This document shows positions 55,001 through 62,182 of a stretch of 64,000 nt of DNA, in pieces; position 1 is the first letter of the stretch; each line of letters starts with the position of its first letter. Below the pieces are notes generated by a model. It had not been told where the DNA came from. It searched no databases and saw only the letters and a list, made by a program, of their open reading frames with translations. The stretch is from contig CAZXSN010000007.1 in the NCBI GenBank assembly GCA_964643295.1, forward strand, positions 22,098 through 86,097, in the 5' to 3' direction. The DNA comes from Merdiplasma sp964643295 (GTDB lineage Bacteria > Bacillota > Clostridia > Lachnospirales > Lachnospiraceae). A program made the position numbers and the translations under genes.

Positions 55001-55194
55001 TGCGCGACTGTAGTGTCCTGACTCTCAACCGGATCTGCAGAAAAAAGATCATCCAAACCGACACTGTCCGGCGCAGCGGTGGAAACTTCTCCAGCTTCCT
55101 CAAAAAGATCGCCACCGTAGGCAGTCAGAGCAAGGCTCTGAAGCGGTTGAAATATTATGCATCCGGTGAGCAGCATTGCTAATAATTTTTTCAT
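49075..55194 (-). CDS. Dockerin-containing M60-type metallopeptidase, 2039 residues
   Basis: A very large secreted enzyme. The signal peptide starts MKKLLAMLLTGCIIFQPLQS. An acidic Glu/Pro/Thr stretch follows to about residue 185, then a small beta domain. A dockerin type I pair lies at about 297-348: GDVNGDENITTEDRDAVLAA and DLDLNANNAVDLADLQYVIN, two Ca-binding loops of F-hand type. After another acidic stretch come fibronectin-III-like modules (about 655-850) and a discoidin-like domain (about 885-1055). The M60 catalytic domain (about 1125-1580) has WGVAHEIGHDINQSK: HEIGH at 1417-1421 and the distal Glu at 1432, fitting HEXXH-X(8-24)-E. A further fibronectin-like module and a second F5/8-type domain close the chain. 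M60 proteins cut mucin-type glycoproteins in gut and mucosal bacteria. Base composition is visibly more AT-rich than the flanking housekeeping genes. Confidence 0.9.
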   Translation of the reverse strand: MKKLLAMLLTGCIIFQPLQSLALTAYGGDLFEEAGEVSTAAPDSVGLDDLFSADPVESQDTTVAQPTVPDNAELFPEENGGEALQVETPGETLSVGPVEEGLVGDLIVEEAPEETLPEAETPEETQPLDVPEDTESEDSILDVSQDTLPEESESEEEIETESELLIEDIEGVEETVEQASLGEGVHNAKIQVQVGAALPFDIDNGRTREVTVAISGGDVSVDPVSVELKADNTYELVEFSVAPGTYKVFVRADKFKTYTQTIEDVKEYHSYKVQVYTAQMLTGREQEDIRIGWMQLGDVNGDENITTEDRDAVLAAIHSGSYEADLDLNANNAVDLADLQYVINGLNTAEQISTIERTTIPREVDTSQVDVVDGDINDLFKDEGGNVQLKPKGEGNISPENPVEISFGLVSDDANVAYEDIPKLEGLTIQTPAAKDNEEANPITSGFVYVEVENETGETETLPIPIGNQEVKMDELEEILGIEKETELLSDELLEAGPVPEESESKSEIIEQTETETSAEEFLENGYPADDVLVEEAPVEEIPMNDMSVGENVVEPAPDSEEEELLVPISGLEEILLAAFEDLKPTCKINDDGSIEIDFGAQVAVKRVTIKIEGTKKESDLVDIAKVEFVNDMDSRVPEPELNKPEFNKDVIIDNEEFEVSWKPQTNVTGYVLTVSGVTATGKEQTQEIHVAGTSYRVAAINDEPLKNYNVYTLTVKAVNGKWMSPPSDPITAIPAPKAAPDPVDNVVVTGGYRSIHVSWKDMKDAIGYMVYYKESSDSAGSYKAVVANFTATEDGTGKLLGTSYNITGLLDNTEYSVRVVSWNDYKGDDSNRKGSWGNFDQARSHLATTKSAQLPILPMYKAINGSDPYDESTVGKLPDTIEGAVIGNHNEQKMYQSSLDERAVGRPTINGYEYDDIQWGLGVVDNNYESYWMKNDWDDGVAYPINNFSKGITVTLNQDYEMNYLTFTATDLQSSFNSALIGYWSEADLSTSGKLTETEEHRVGAMMIPRNDKNGNPYFIVRFDKPVKAKMIHLYLGRYGSEEMKVAEIRFHKYDTLDGDIYALYKDDMHTVLADGVDSAMIDGLEQRLEAGDEETGEKHPLYDLLKLELKNARKLLEDGLTAKTIVVNPNITPVKDQHLGFGGLNPWQPLGKVVDEGEPLIVYVGHNAKPAGQNASLALVFTQYHAESNAFMKTSVSLKVGRNEITVPQISTEDMEHSGQLYVYYGSNNPKDQYGIRVQGGKDIPVLNLYGLSGQQKTTAIQEYVNELGTYVTTIEANHAEHANAKNAERAYDEKNCSLNSTDIMMEHMMYSIPATQVWAEINSGTSDPAGKLETSLDLMEELMKLFYQHKGLSNFAGAGSRNALPSQHLNIRYMQMFSGAFMYASGNHIGVEWNETKLAAGAGRLDSFGWGVAHEIGHDINQSKYAVPEITNNYFAQLMMKAADANAETRVNFEKIYKKVTSGTIGRSSDLATQLGLYWQLHLAFDNHADSWTASNYDDLFHGLFFARVDTYARTPEDFKEKMKKKGKSVADLNLDASTDQNLMRLSCAAAEQDILDFFRRWGMVPDAETVAFADSLKAKNSKALWYVSDAARDYRISHTEDSSQTVIGKTVNDASLSDADNTVTIKIPAQETGNAILGYEILRTMRSDGKESGRQVIGFAVAGDNGSATYTDTIASIDNRVLNYYVKAVDKFLNYSEESFIGSEKVETGGVLGKSNWSVKTENLTSVEDTEKDHNDLDPDAGMDGLRGRNSTIERVIDGELSTTYSGNIVGGAGSIIIDMGKVEEVTSLRITGGTIANLDVAISTSGDTWDPVKTGYTECAGSPEKNYYEVWFDSADVEDRDKWIGTYDARFVRLTIKGQASVTITEIDLCGPTGDNVEFLLNGGIGKLKEDYVYGDDVTNDRIPAGSLIFTGTYKGNPAFNVVMLYDNKENVVGVRTDGNVEAAQVILADVPTNGYLGTTSEGYWVYFLENPDTIDFTVLKNAKIRAELYRVDDAFTLKNERIVSDTEFIDMPYSSMEEVPEITLTGKAGLFTK

Positions 55195-55270
55195 GCGTCC
55201 CTTTTCCTTTTCTTAATATTTTTTAACAGCAGAACAGGCATTGTCATGCCGAAAAATCGGCAGGGCATGC

Positions 55271-55633
55271 TCAGACACCCGATTCCGCTTTTAAAATTCT
55301 GATTGCCGTAACGGTTCGGACATAATCCTTCGAAACGTTTTCTACCAATGGCTCCGATCCCGGGGTCCAGCCGTTTCGCAAAGCCTCCGTCAGTTCATTG
55401 CTTGATTTATACAAAGCTGTAAAATCCAAATTTTGACAGACACCCTTGAGTGTGTGCGAAGCGCGAAATGCCTCTTCAAAATTTTTTTCGTTCAATGAAT
55501 TCATCAAATTTTCATAGCTGGGATCATCCAGGAATTTCAGAACAAATTTCTGAACCAGCTTTTCGCTGCGCAGACGTGCTAAAACCCCTTTATAATCCCC
55601 TCCGATCTCCTCATAGCATTCCTCTAAGTTCAA
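55271..55633 (-). CDS. HPt (histidine phosphotransfer) domain protein
   Basis: A 120-residue single-domain HPt protein. The phospho-His lies in AFRASHTLKGVCQNLDF, an almost exact match to the HPt signature (A-H-x-L-K-G), within a four-helix bundle pattern. HPt proteins carry phosphate from the receiver of a hybrid kinase to a response regulator. The hybrid kinase at 43935-46487 lacks such a domain and is the obvious partner within this window; this pairing is inference. The start is TTG 55633 with GGGGTG seven bases upstream. The M60 gene begins 76 bases later, probably in the same unit. Confidence 0.88.
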   Translation of the reverse strand: MNLEECYEEIGGDYKGVLARLRSEKLVQKFVLKFLDDPSYENLMNSLNEKNFEEAFRASHTLKGVCQNLDFTALYKSSNELTEALRNGWTPGSEPLVENVSKDYVRTVTAIRILKAESGV

Positions 55634-55685
55634 CTCTCATCACCCCTTTCCAGCAACACTTTGCACACGTAAGAGCAGTAACCAT

Positions 55686-55714
55686 ATTATAGCAGATATG
55701 CCTGGATTTGGCAA
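55686..55714 (-). promoter_or_regulatory. Promoter of the HPt/M60 unit
   Basis: TTGCCA (55714-55709), a 17-base spacer, TATAAT (55691-55686), about 50 bases before the HPt start. Confidence 0.75.
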
Positions 55715-55913
55715 GGAAATATTGGGATTTTTTCAAATTTTTTCACTTGAATTCCCCATATTTTCCTAGGTTTTATCGATCCCAAGCAGCCTCCCTCCTA
55801 TCCATCGGAAACGTTAAATTTGCGCCTGCCGGGACGGAGCGAAAAACTGTCAAAAGCCGCATAATTCGCCAGGCTCCGTACAGCTATTCGGAAAGCTTAA
55901 AGGCTGACCGTTG

Positions 55914-55943
55914 AAAAAAGGGATCGCCATGCAGGTGATCCCC
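55914..55943 (-). terminator. gdhA terminator
   Basis: GGGATCGCC (55920-55928) and GGTGATCCC (55934-55942) pair with one G-T, followed on the minus strand by six T, 85 bases after gdhA. Confidence 0.75.
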
Positions 55944-56027
55944 AAATTCTATTTTACGATGGTTCCTGTCCTTCGAAGTTTTCGCAGGGAGGTATCTCAG
56001 TACGGCATCGACCGGAATATACTCTGA

Positions 56028-57362
56028 TCAGACGATCCCCTGCGCCTTCATGGCATCGGCCACTTTCTGGAAACCGGCAATGTTCGCACCGGCCACATAG
56101 TTGCCTTCCATGCCATACCGTTTCGCAGCGGCATCCAGGTTGTGGAAGATATTGACCATGATCTGCTGCAGACGATGATCCACTTCCTCAAACGTCCAGC
56201 TTAACCTCTCAGAATTCTGGCTCATCTCCAGAGCAGAGGTTGCTACGCCGCCGGCATTGGATGCCTTGCCCGGGCAGAACAGAATGCCGTTCTTCTGCAG
56301 ATACTCCGTAGCCTCCAGAGTGGTCGGCATATTCGCGCCCTCTACCACTGCGAAGCAGCCGTTTTCTACCAGCATCTTGGCATCATCCAGACCCAGCTCA
56401 TTCTGCGTTGCGCACGGAAGCGCCACATCACACTTCACGGACCAGACGCCCTTCCCCTCATGATACTGAGCGGACGGCCTCTTGGCAGCATACTCTGTCA
56501 GGCGGGCGCGGCGGATCTCTTTCACTTCTTTCAGAAGATCCACATCGATGCCTTCCGGATCATACACCCAGCCGGTGGAATCGGAGCAGGTTACCGGTTT
56601 GCCTCCCAGCTGCTGAGCCTTCTGGATCGCATAGATTGCCACGTTGCCGGCACCGGAGACAGCGATCGTGGTGCCCTTGATGTCCCTTCCGTTGCACTTG
56701 AGCATTTCTTCCGTCAGGTACAAAAGACCATACCCCGTTGCTTCCGTCCTGGCCAAAGAACCGCCGAACGTCAGACCCTTGCCGGTGAGAACGCCCTCGT
56801 AACGGTCACAGATCCGCTTGTACTGACCAAAGAGATACCCGATCTCCCGACCGCCGACACCGATATCCCCGGCGGGAACATCTGTATCTGCACCGATATG
56901 GCGGCACAGCTCCGTCATAAAGCTCTGGCAGAAAGCCATCACTTCCCGATCCGACTTGCCCTTCGGATCAAAATCGGAACCTCCCTTGCCTCCGCCGATG
57001 GGCAGGCCAGTCAGAGAGTTCTTGAAAATCTGCTCAAAGCCAAGGAACTTGATAATTCCCAGGTTCACCGACGGATGGAACCGAAGTCCTCCCTTGTACG
57101 GACCGATCGCGCTGTTGAACTGTACGCGGAACCCGTTGTTCACCTGAACCTGTCCCTTATCATCCACCCACGGTACGCGGAACATAATCACGCGCTCCGG
57201 AGTCACCAGGCGCTCCAGCAGAGCATCCTTGCGGTACTCTTCCTCATTCTCCTCGATCACCACGCGGAGAGATTCCAATACCTCTTTTACAGCCTGAATG
57301 AATTCCGGCTGCGACGGATTCTTGGCAACGACCATTGCCAGGACGTCATCAACATAAGACAT
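56028..57362 (-). CDS. gdhA: Glutamate dehydrogenase (NADP-type)
   Basis: A 444-residue hexameric GDH that interconverts 2-oxoglutarate plus ammonia and glutamate. The active site stretch is FNSAIGPYKGGLRFHPSVNL with the substrate lysine, then GGGKGGSDFDPKGKSDREVM with the catalytic Lys, and DVPAGDIGVGGREIGYL. The Rossmann domain has AVSGAGNVAIYAIQKAQQLG, and the binding fold continues with a Ser after the second strand, as in NADP-preferring enzymes. NPSQPEFIQAVKEV near the start and the ending YVAGANIAGFQKVADAMKAQ are typical of the GdhA class I proteins. GGAGGA lies about seven bases before the ATG; the promoter is at 57426-57454. Confidence 0.97.
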   Translation of the reverse strand: MSYVDDVLAMVVAKNPSQPEFIQAVKEVLESLRVVIEENEEEYRKDALLERLVTPERVIMFRVPWVDDKGQVQVNNGFRVQFNSAIGPYKGGLRFHPSVNLGIIKFLGFEQIFKNSLTGLPIGGGKGGSDFDPKGKSDREVMAFCQSFMTELCRHIGADTDVPAGDIGVGGREIGYLFGQYKRICDRYEGVLTGKGLTFGGSLARTEATGYGLLYLTEEMLKCNGRDIKGTTIAVSGAGNVAIYAIQKAQQLGGKPVTCSDSTGWVYDPEGIDVDLLKEVKEIRRARLTEYAAKRPSAQYHEGKGVWSVKCDVALPCATQNELGLDDAKMLVENGCFAVVEGANMPTTLEATEYLQKNGILFCPGKASNAGGVATSALEMSQNSERLSWTFEEVDHRLQQIMVNIFHNLDAAAKRYGMEGNYVAGANIAGFQKVADAMKAQGIV

Positions 57363-57425
57363 AAATAATTCCTCCTCAATTTCTGGTATCTCTCATCTAC
57401 CTGATTTTCTATTCGCAACGTTGAC

Positions 57426-57454
57426 ATTATAAACGCGTTTTCTAATATTTACAA
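57426..57454 (-). promoter_or_regulatory. gdhA promoter
   Basis: TTGTAA (57454-57449), a 17-base spacer, TATAAT (57431-57426), about 60 bases before gdhA. Confidence 0.75.
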
Positions 57455-59387
57455 TAGGAAAGGCGCAACTTCTTTGAAAAAATAAGTGCGCGATTTTCAT
57501 TTCGAAAGATTGGAGACAATAAGTGATACCAAAAAGCACCTGTCAGGGGAGACTGTCCGATCCTGATGCCCTGCATGCCGCCAAAGTCAGGAAATTAAAA
57601 CCGATCCGCCGAGTGAAGAAACCAGGAGGGAAGTCTGCTTCAGCGCGTGACCACGTCCGGGAGAAAGATCCTGTCCGGCTGGTCCTTTCTGGTCTGCCTA
57701 CAGATACATCGGGAAGGAAGATTGGATCGATTATAATGAATGTAATCAATCCATCAGGTGCGTCAATTTTTATATCTATGGATAGCGATCCGAGTATCTT
57801 TCGGGGACGCCTGAAAAAGCTTTCAGGATGCCGCTTCCTCTCTGCAACAGGCAGCACAGTGGAAAAACACACTGCGGTTGCCCATGAGCAAAACGTAAAA
57901 ACACCCGGTAAAAATCTTCCGGTACATTTTTTCAGTGAATAAGGGATTCATAACCCTTCAGCTTTTCACTCCTTATTGCTTCCGCAGGAGAAAATCCGGG
58001 AAGGCATCGACATTCAAATTGTCCTTCCTCAGCTAGCAGAACTTAGATCCTGCCGAGTCTTATAAACTAACGACTGCATGAAGTAAAACAGCAAAGAGAA
58101 TGACTGTCACAAATAGAATGCCGCCTTCTTCTATACAGCACTCCTTAAGAAATACAGGGCCAACCTTGCCCTTTGCTGCCGAACAGTTGCATTTCGGTGG
58201 AAAACAAAGTATCCTTATGATTTCATTCTGGATAAACACTCTGCTTGTGTGGAGTTTCATCTCAAAGGAGGACGCCCCAACCAATTTTCATCTCCGCCCG
58301 CACATCCAGTTAAAATCAAAGGCCTGGATATTCGTAATCAATGGGAAGGTCTCCGAAGATCCGGTAAAGTTTGTTCTTTCGAAAGTGACTTGTACTTTTC
58401 TTTCAGCTGGAACCATCGGAAATTCAGGAGGCAGGCGAATTATCCTTTCTGAAAAAGGGGACTGGAAACAGACTTTTGTTAGTCTGAACTTTTCCCATTT
58501 TCCAGACCAACCATTCCCTGCCGCAATGTCCCTGTCCTGAAGGAGTATTTCTGGATCAGCCTTTTGATGAGGACTATATCCTCTTAAAAAGAAAACAGGC
58601 GTATGTATTACGATGTACTGATTCCATCATAACAAAAATATGTAATTAGCGCTGCTCTCCTTTTCTTTGGCAGATCAGAGTTCTTCTGGGATATACTCCT
58701 CTGCTGCGTTTCCTCCCCGTAACAGGAACCTGCCGCTTACCCATTAAAAGCCTGAGGAAATCATTTCTTTCAATCCGTTAAAATTTCTCTCTCATTCCAG
58801 GTCAAGTATCCAGTCTACTATTGTTTCCCGGAAATGGATAAACAACCAGGTGAAATCTGGCAGGCTGAAGCAAAGAACATTCTGGATTTGGAAACATCCT
58901 CAATCTTTCAGGCCTTTCATGATCTATATGGAATAAGTAGCTTCATCAGTCCGTACCTGAAACATTTCATCATGTTTCACATGATTATCATAAAATCAAA
59001 TTGTTTTGGAATTAATCATTACGCATGGATATTGTTAACGTATCATTAGTTATTCCCCCAGGTCACGTCTTACGCATCTCTTCTTTGTCCAGCTTCAGTA
59101 AATGGTGTCTTCCGTTCTCCTCAGTTTCTCTTTCTCTTATCCTTCAGTTTCCTAAAATCAGAGAAGTCTTAGATAACATTTTCTTCTTCCAATCCTTCAG
59201 CTCATCCTTTTCAGGATATGAACTGGACCTCTGCCCGTTTTTCTTACTGCGTAACCTGTTGAATATCTGTTGCTCCTGTTCCTTTTTCTGCTTCTACGAA
59301 TAAGGGAAATTTTCTCAGGTTTCATCTCATAAAGTAATCAGAGTAAAATCAACTGACTTCTATAAAAAGAAGGTGTCCAAAATTTTG
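57455..59387. other. About 1.9 kb without a supported gene, AT-rich in its right half
   Basis: Frames up to 146 codons occur on both strands, but none has a ribosome site with family-like sequence. The right half (about 58560-59380) is clearly more AT-rich than its surroundings. On the minus strand it shows short broken stretches with protein character, for example KHDEMFQVRTDEATYS near 58980-58925 and FVEAEKGTGATDIQQVTQ near 59300-59245, each soon ended by stops. This suggests decayed genes. No RNA family or terminal repeats recognised. Confidence 0.4.
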
Positions 59388-59422
59388 GATAACAAGGCAG
59401 GGTGTGTCAGCGCCCTGCCTTA
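59388..59422 (-). terminator. Possible terminator after the LRR surface protein gene
   Basis: AAGGCAGGG (59395-59403) and CCCTGCCTT (59414-59422) form a 9-bp stem; the T run on the minus strand is weak (TTGTTAT). Confidence 0.5.
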
Positions 59423-59451
59423 AACTGCCGTCATCATTTTTTCTGCCGGGT

Positions 59452-61197
59452 TTAACTTTCTGCCTGCTGTTTGGCTCCACAATCATGACAGGTAACCGGC
59501 TCATCTGCATCCGCTCTATAATTCCAGTGATGATCTGTCTTCGGTAAGGACTTTTCCGTTGTTGCCCCACATCTTGAGCATCCCCAGACAGACGTTCCTT
59601 CCTCTTTGCAGGTTGCCGCTTTGCTTACTCCTTCATATCTGCTGTAATCATGTCCAAGAGCGGGGATCGTAGTTGTCTCTGTTTTACCGCAGAAGGCACA
59701 TTTACTTGTGATATGTCCGGCCTTGTCGCACTCGGCATTTACAGTCTCTATCACCTGCATCGAATGCCCCGTCGGAGCTTCCTCCCAGTTGATCATCCCT
59801 TCACTGCCTTCGTTATATCCACAGGTCGTACACCATCGATATGTGCGTCCGTAGTTCGTGCAGTCCGCCGGGATGTTTTCCGTCTTCCAGGTATGTTCCG
59901 TTTTCGAAAGAAACTCGCTTTTGGTGGCCTCGCATTTTGTACATTTCCAGATGATGTATCCGTTCCTGTCGCAGGTCGGAGCTACTTCTTCTGCCCTGAC
60001 TGTAAACTCATGCGCTTCTCCATGAACGTCTTCTAAGTTTTCCTGCGGTCTGTCCTGTACCTCAGGTTGTTCAGGTGCCTGCGGAGCTTTCGGTTCCTGT
60101 TTCGAAGCTTCCGTGTCTGTCTGCGGAGCTTCCGTTTCTTCACCCTGAGGCGTTTCCGGCTCCTTTGGCTCAGTCATGGTCTCCGTCTGCTGCTCCTCTT
60201 TCGGTGCGTCAGTTTCTTCCGGCTGAGGATCTTTCCCTTCCGCTGAAGGAGTGTCCTGCTTCTGTGGTTCTGCCGGTTTTGTCTCCTCCAAAGCCCTCCC
60301 AGTATCCTTCGTTTCAGCTTCTGTATCCTGCGTCACCGGCTCAGTTGCTTTCGACTCGGAAGAATTCTGCTCTTCCGGTTCTGCCGGTTTCTCACTCTCT
60401 TTTGTTTCCGGCTCCGCCACGGTTTCGCTCTCCACAACTTCCTTCTTTTCCGTGTTCGCCTCGGTCTGTTTGCTCTCTTTCGTTTCCGCAGCCGTCTCAG
60501 CCTGAGCGGTTTCTTTCGTTTCCGTCACGGTCTCGGTCTCTGTGGTTTTCTTCGCTTCCGTTTCTGCCGGTGCCGGGGATTTCTCAGAACCGGATGTCTG
60601 CGGAGCATTTTCCGCGGGCTTCGTCTCCGCAGGTGTTGTCTTCTCAGTGCTTCCCGCCGTCCCGGCAGTCTTTGCAGCCGTGATCCTGGAGGCTTTCACT
60701 CCCAGTTTTTTCGAATAGTAGGAAACGCTTCTGGCCGCCGGGACGCTTACCTTTACTTTTGATGCGTCCTTTAAGGCATTCTTCCCTACGGTTTTCAGCT
60801 TCGTGCTCTTACTCAGATCGAGCGTTTTTAAATTCCTGCAGCCGGAGAAAGCGTTCTTGCCGATGGTCTTTAAAGTTTTCCCCGTTGTCACTTTCTTCAG
60901 CTTCTTACAGTCTTTAAACGCGTTGCCAGCGATCGTGTTGACGGTCAGCTTCAGCCCGCTATAAGCAACTGTTTCCGGCACTTTCACGGACGTCGCTTTC
61001 CTGCTGGCAGAGATCACCTTCACGGTGCCTGTTTTGCCTTTCACGGAAGTGACCACATAGGTCAGCTTGCCGTCCGTAAACGTAACACCCTTTTTCAGGG
61101 AAGCGCTCTTTGCAGACGCGCTCAGACTCCCAACGCAAAGCACCACTACAAGGGCGAGCATCATGGCGATACTTTTCATCCAATTCCTGGTTTTCAT
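59452..61197 (-). CDS. Secreted LRR_5 (BspA-type) protein with C-terminal Cys/His zinc-ribbon-like repeats
   Basis: A 581-residue secreted protein. The signal peptide MKTRNWMKSIAMMLALVVVL ends near SASAKS. Residues about 30-180 contain BspA-type leucine-rich repeats (VNTIAGNAFKDCKKLKKVTT, LKTIGKNAFSGCRNLKTLDL). Then comes a Glu/Thr/Pro/Lys-rich stalk of about 230 residues. The last 165 residues have four repeats with the pattern C-x10-12-C-x2-C and a later His (CDRNGYIIWKCTKC, CTNYGRTYRWCTTC, CDKAGHITSKCAFC, CKEEGTSVWGCSRC), plus a final CHDCG. Such repeats are frequent in surface proteins of Lachnospiraceae; their function is unknown. No LPxTG or membrane anchor is visible. A c-di-GMP-I riboswitch and terminator lie in the 235-base leader. 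Confidence 0.85.
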   Translation of the reverse strand: MKTRNWMKSIAMMLALVVVLCVGSLSASAKSASLKKGVTFTDGKLTYVVTSVKGKTGTVKVISASRKATSVKVPETVAYSGLKLTVNTIAGNAFKDCKKLKKVTTGKTLKTIGKNAFSGCRNLKTLDLSKSTKLKTVGKNALKDASKVKVSVPAARSVSYYSKKLGVKASRITAAKTAGTAGSTEKTTPAETKPAENAPQTSGSEKSPAPAETEAKKTTETETVTETKETAQAETAAETKESKQTEANTEKKEVVESETVAEPETKESEKPAEPEEQNSSESKATEPVTQDTEAETKDTGRALEETKPAEPQKQDTPSAEGKDPQPEETDAPKEEQQTETMTEPKEPETPQGEETEAPQTDTEASKQEPKAPQAPEQPEVQDRPQENLEDVHGEAHEFTVRAEEVAPTCDRNGYIIWKCTKCEATKSEFLSKTEHTWKTENIPADCTNYGRTYRWCTTCGYNEGSEGMINWEEAPTGHSMQVIETVNAECDKAGHITSKCAFCGKTETTTIPALGHDYSRYEGVSKAATCKEEGTSVWGCSRCGATTEKSLPKTDHHWNYRADADEPVTCHDCGAKQQAES

Positions 61198-61267
61198 ACG
61201 ATTACTCCCTAACCTTTCCTTATGTTTCTGTCGATCCTGTCAGGCTAAAGAGAACCCCGCATGTTTG

Positions 61268-61304
61268 AAAAAAATAAGCCCCTGGAAAGAATCCCAGCGG
61301 CCTT
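61268..61304 (-). terminator. Terminator of the c-di-GMP riboswitch expression platform
   Basis: The minus strand forms AAGGCCGCTGG/CCAGGGGCTT (with mismatches) followed by seven T at 61274-61268. It lies between the aptamer and the gene start, so it can stop transcription before the coding region. Confidence 0.8.
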
Positions 61305-61334
61305 CAAACAGATTCCCAACTCACGCGTTGGAAA

Positions 61335-61418
61335 TTACGGCAACTGGCTGTCATAGTCCGAAGACCTTAGACCCTGAAGTTTTGCGTCCCTGCTTTTCAA
61401 CAGGTTTGCCCTTATCTC
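61335..61418 (-). ncRNA. Cyclic-di-GMP-I riboswitch (GEMM-I aptamer)
   Basis: On the minus strand the diagnostic core elements appear in order: AGGGCAAACC, a GAAA-type tetraloop region (TTGAAAAG), GGGACGCAAA, then GG-CTAAGG, a variable hairpin GTCTTCGGAC, TATGACAGCC and GTTGCC. These match the GEMM-I consensus (tetraloop/receptor and the GACGCAAA binding strand). A terminator follows. In this class c-di-GMP binding changes termination; with the terminator separate from the aptamer, I cannot tell from reading whether the ligand turns the gene on or off. Confidence 0.92.
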
Positions 61419-61436
61419 TAAAATCTATGTACGAAA

Positions 61437-61465
61437 AGTGTAACCGATCCGTTTGATCTTGTCAA
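61437..61465 (-). promoter_or_regulatory. Promoter of the riboswitch-controlled surface protein gene
   Basis: TTGACA (61465-61460), a 17-base spacer, TACACT (61442-61437), just upstream of the aptamer. Confidence 0.8.
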
Positions 61466-62018
61466 TCACTTTTTGAAGAAAATATTGACGGAAATACAGG
61501 TGTATCGAGTCCCATTTTTTGTATAAATTGTACAGAGGTGACGGCATCTCCGTGCCAATCTGCTTCATAAACAGGTGATCCTGCTGAAATTCTGACGAAA
61601 TTCTCCGGGACAACAATGCTCTTACGGGCAAAGATGTGCCAAATAGGATCAGAGCGGGAAAGAAAAGGCTGCAGATACTCTGCGGCAGGAGAGAGAAAAA
61701 TCCTTTCCTTTTATATAGGGGACGAATTCCGTGGCCTGTGTTATCACCTGTGTTATCAAAGGATGTTTCTCATTCCATTATCGGCCAGCCGCACCTTCTC
61801 TGCAGTTTCCTCCCTGACAGTGTGAGGGGAAGCGCATTTCCAGAGACCTGAAACTTCCGTTGGTCAAAGGGCTCATACCTTTCGGCTTGAAACTTAGGGC
61901 ATCTGACTTTGGGATCCCTAAAGATGCCTGTGAAAACATTCCGGTAACCTGCCTCTTATCCCTCTCTTTTGCTGTATCTGACAGGGCAAATTACCAAAAA
62001 GTGCCCTCTTAAGCTTAA
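61466..62018. other. About 550 bases without a supported gene
   Basis: Only short frames on either strand. One hairpin (GGGCATCT/AGATGCC, about 61888-61927) has no T run. Nothing else recognised. Confidence 0.4.
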
Positions 62019-62092
62019 AAAACCTGTACGGGCAACCCTGCCGCCTACCTTGAAACTGCTGCAGACAGGCTAACGCGGCACCCGTACAGGCG
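62019..62092 (-). terminator. Terminator of the fhs-fchA-folD cluster
   Basis: CCTGTACGGG (62025-62034) and CCCGTACAGG (62083-62092) pair perfectly, with an inner TGCCGC/GCGGCA stem. The minus strand continues with six T. It lies about 90 bases after folD. Confidence 0.8.
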
Positions 62093-62182
62093 GAAAATTT
62101 CCTTCATTCAACCCGGCTTCAGATCCCATACCGACAAAAAACTCCTTTTCTGCCAGCTTTCTGCAGCCTCATCCCGTTTTTT

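Noticed and set aside
56460..57368. 302-codon plus-strand frame
   Set aside because: Antisense shadow of gdhA.
57523..58540. Frames of 109-146 codons after gdhA
   Set aside because: No start signals, no family pattern and overlapping frames on the opposite strand.
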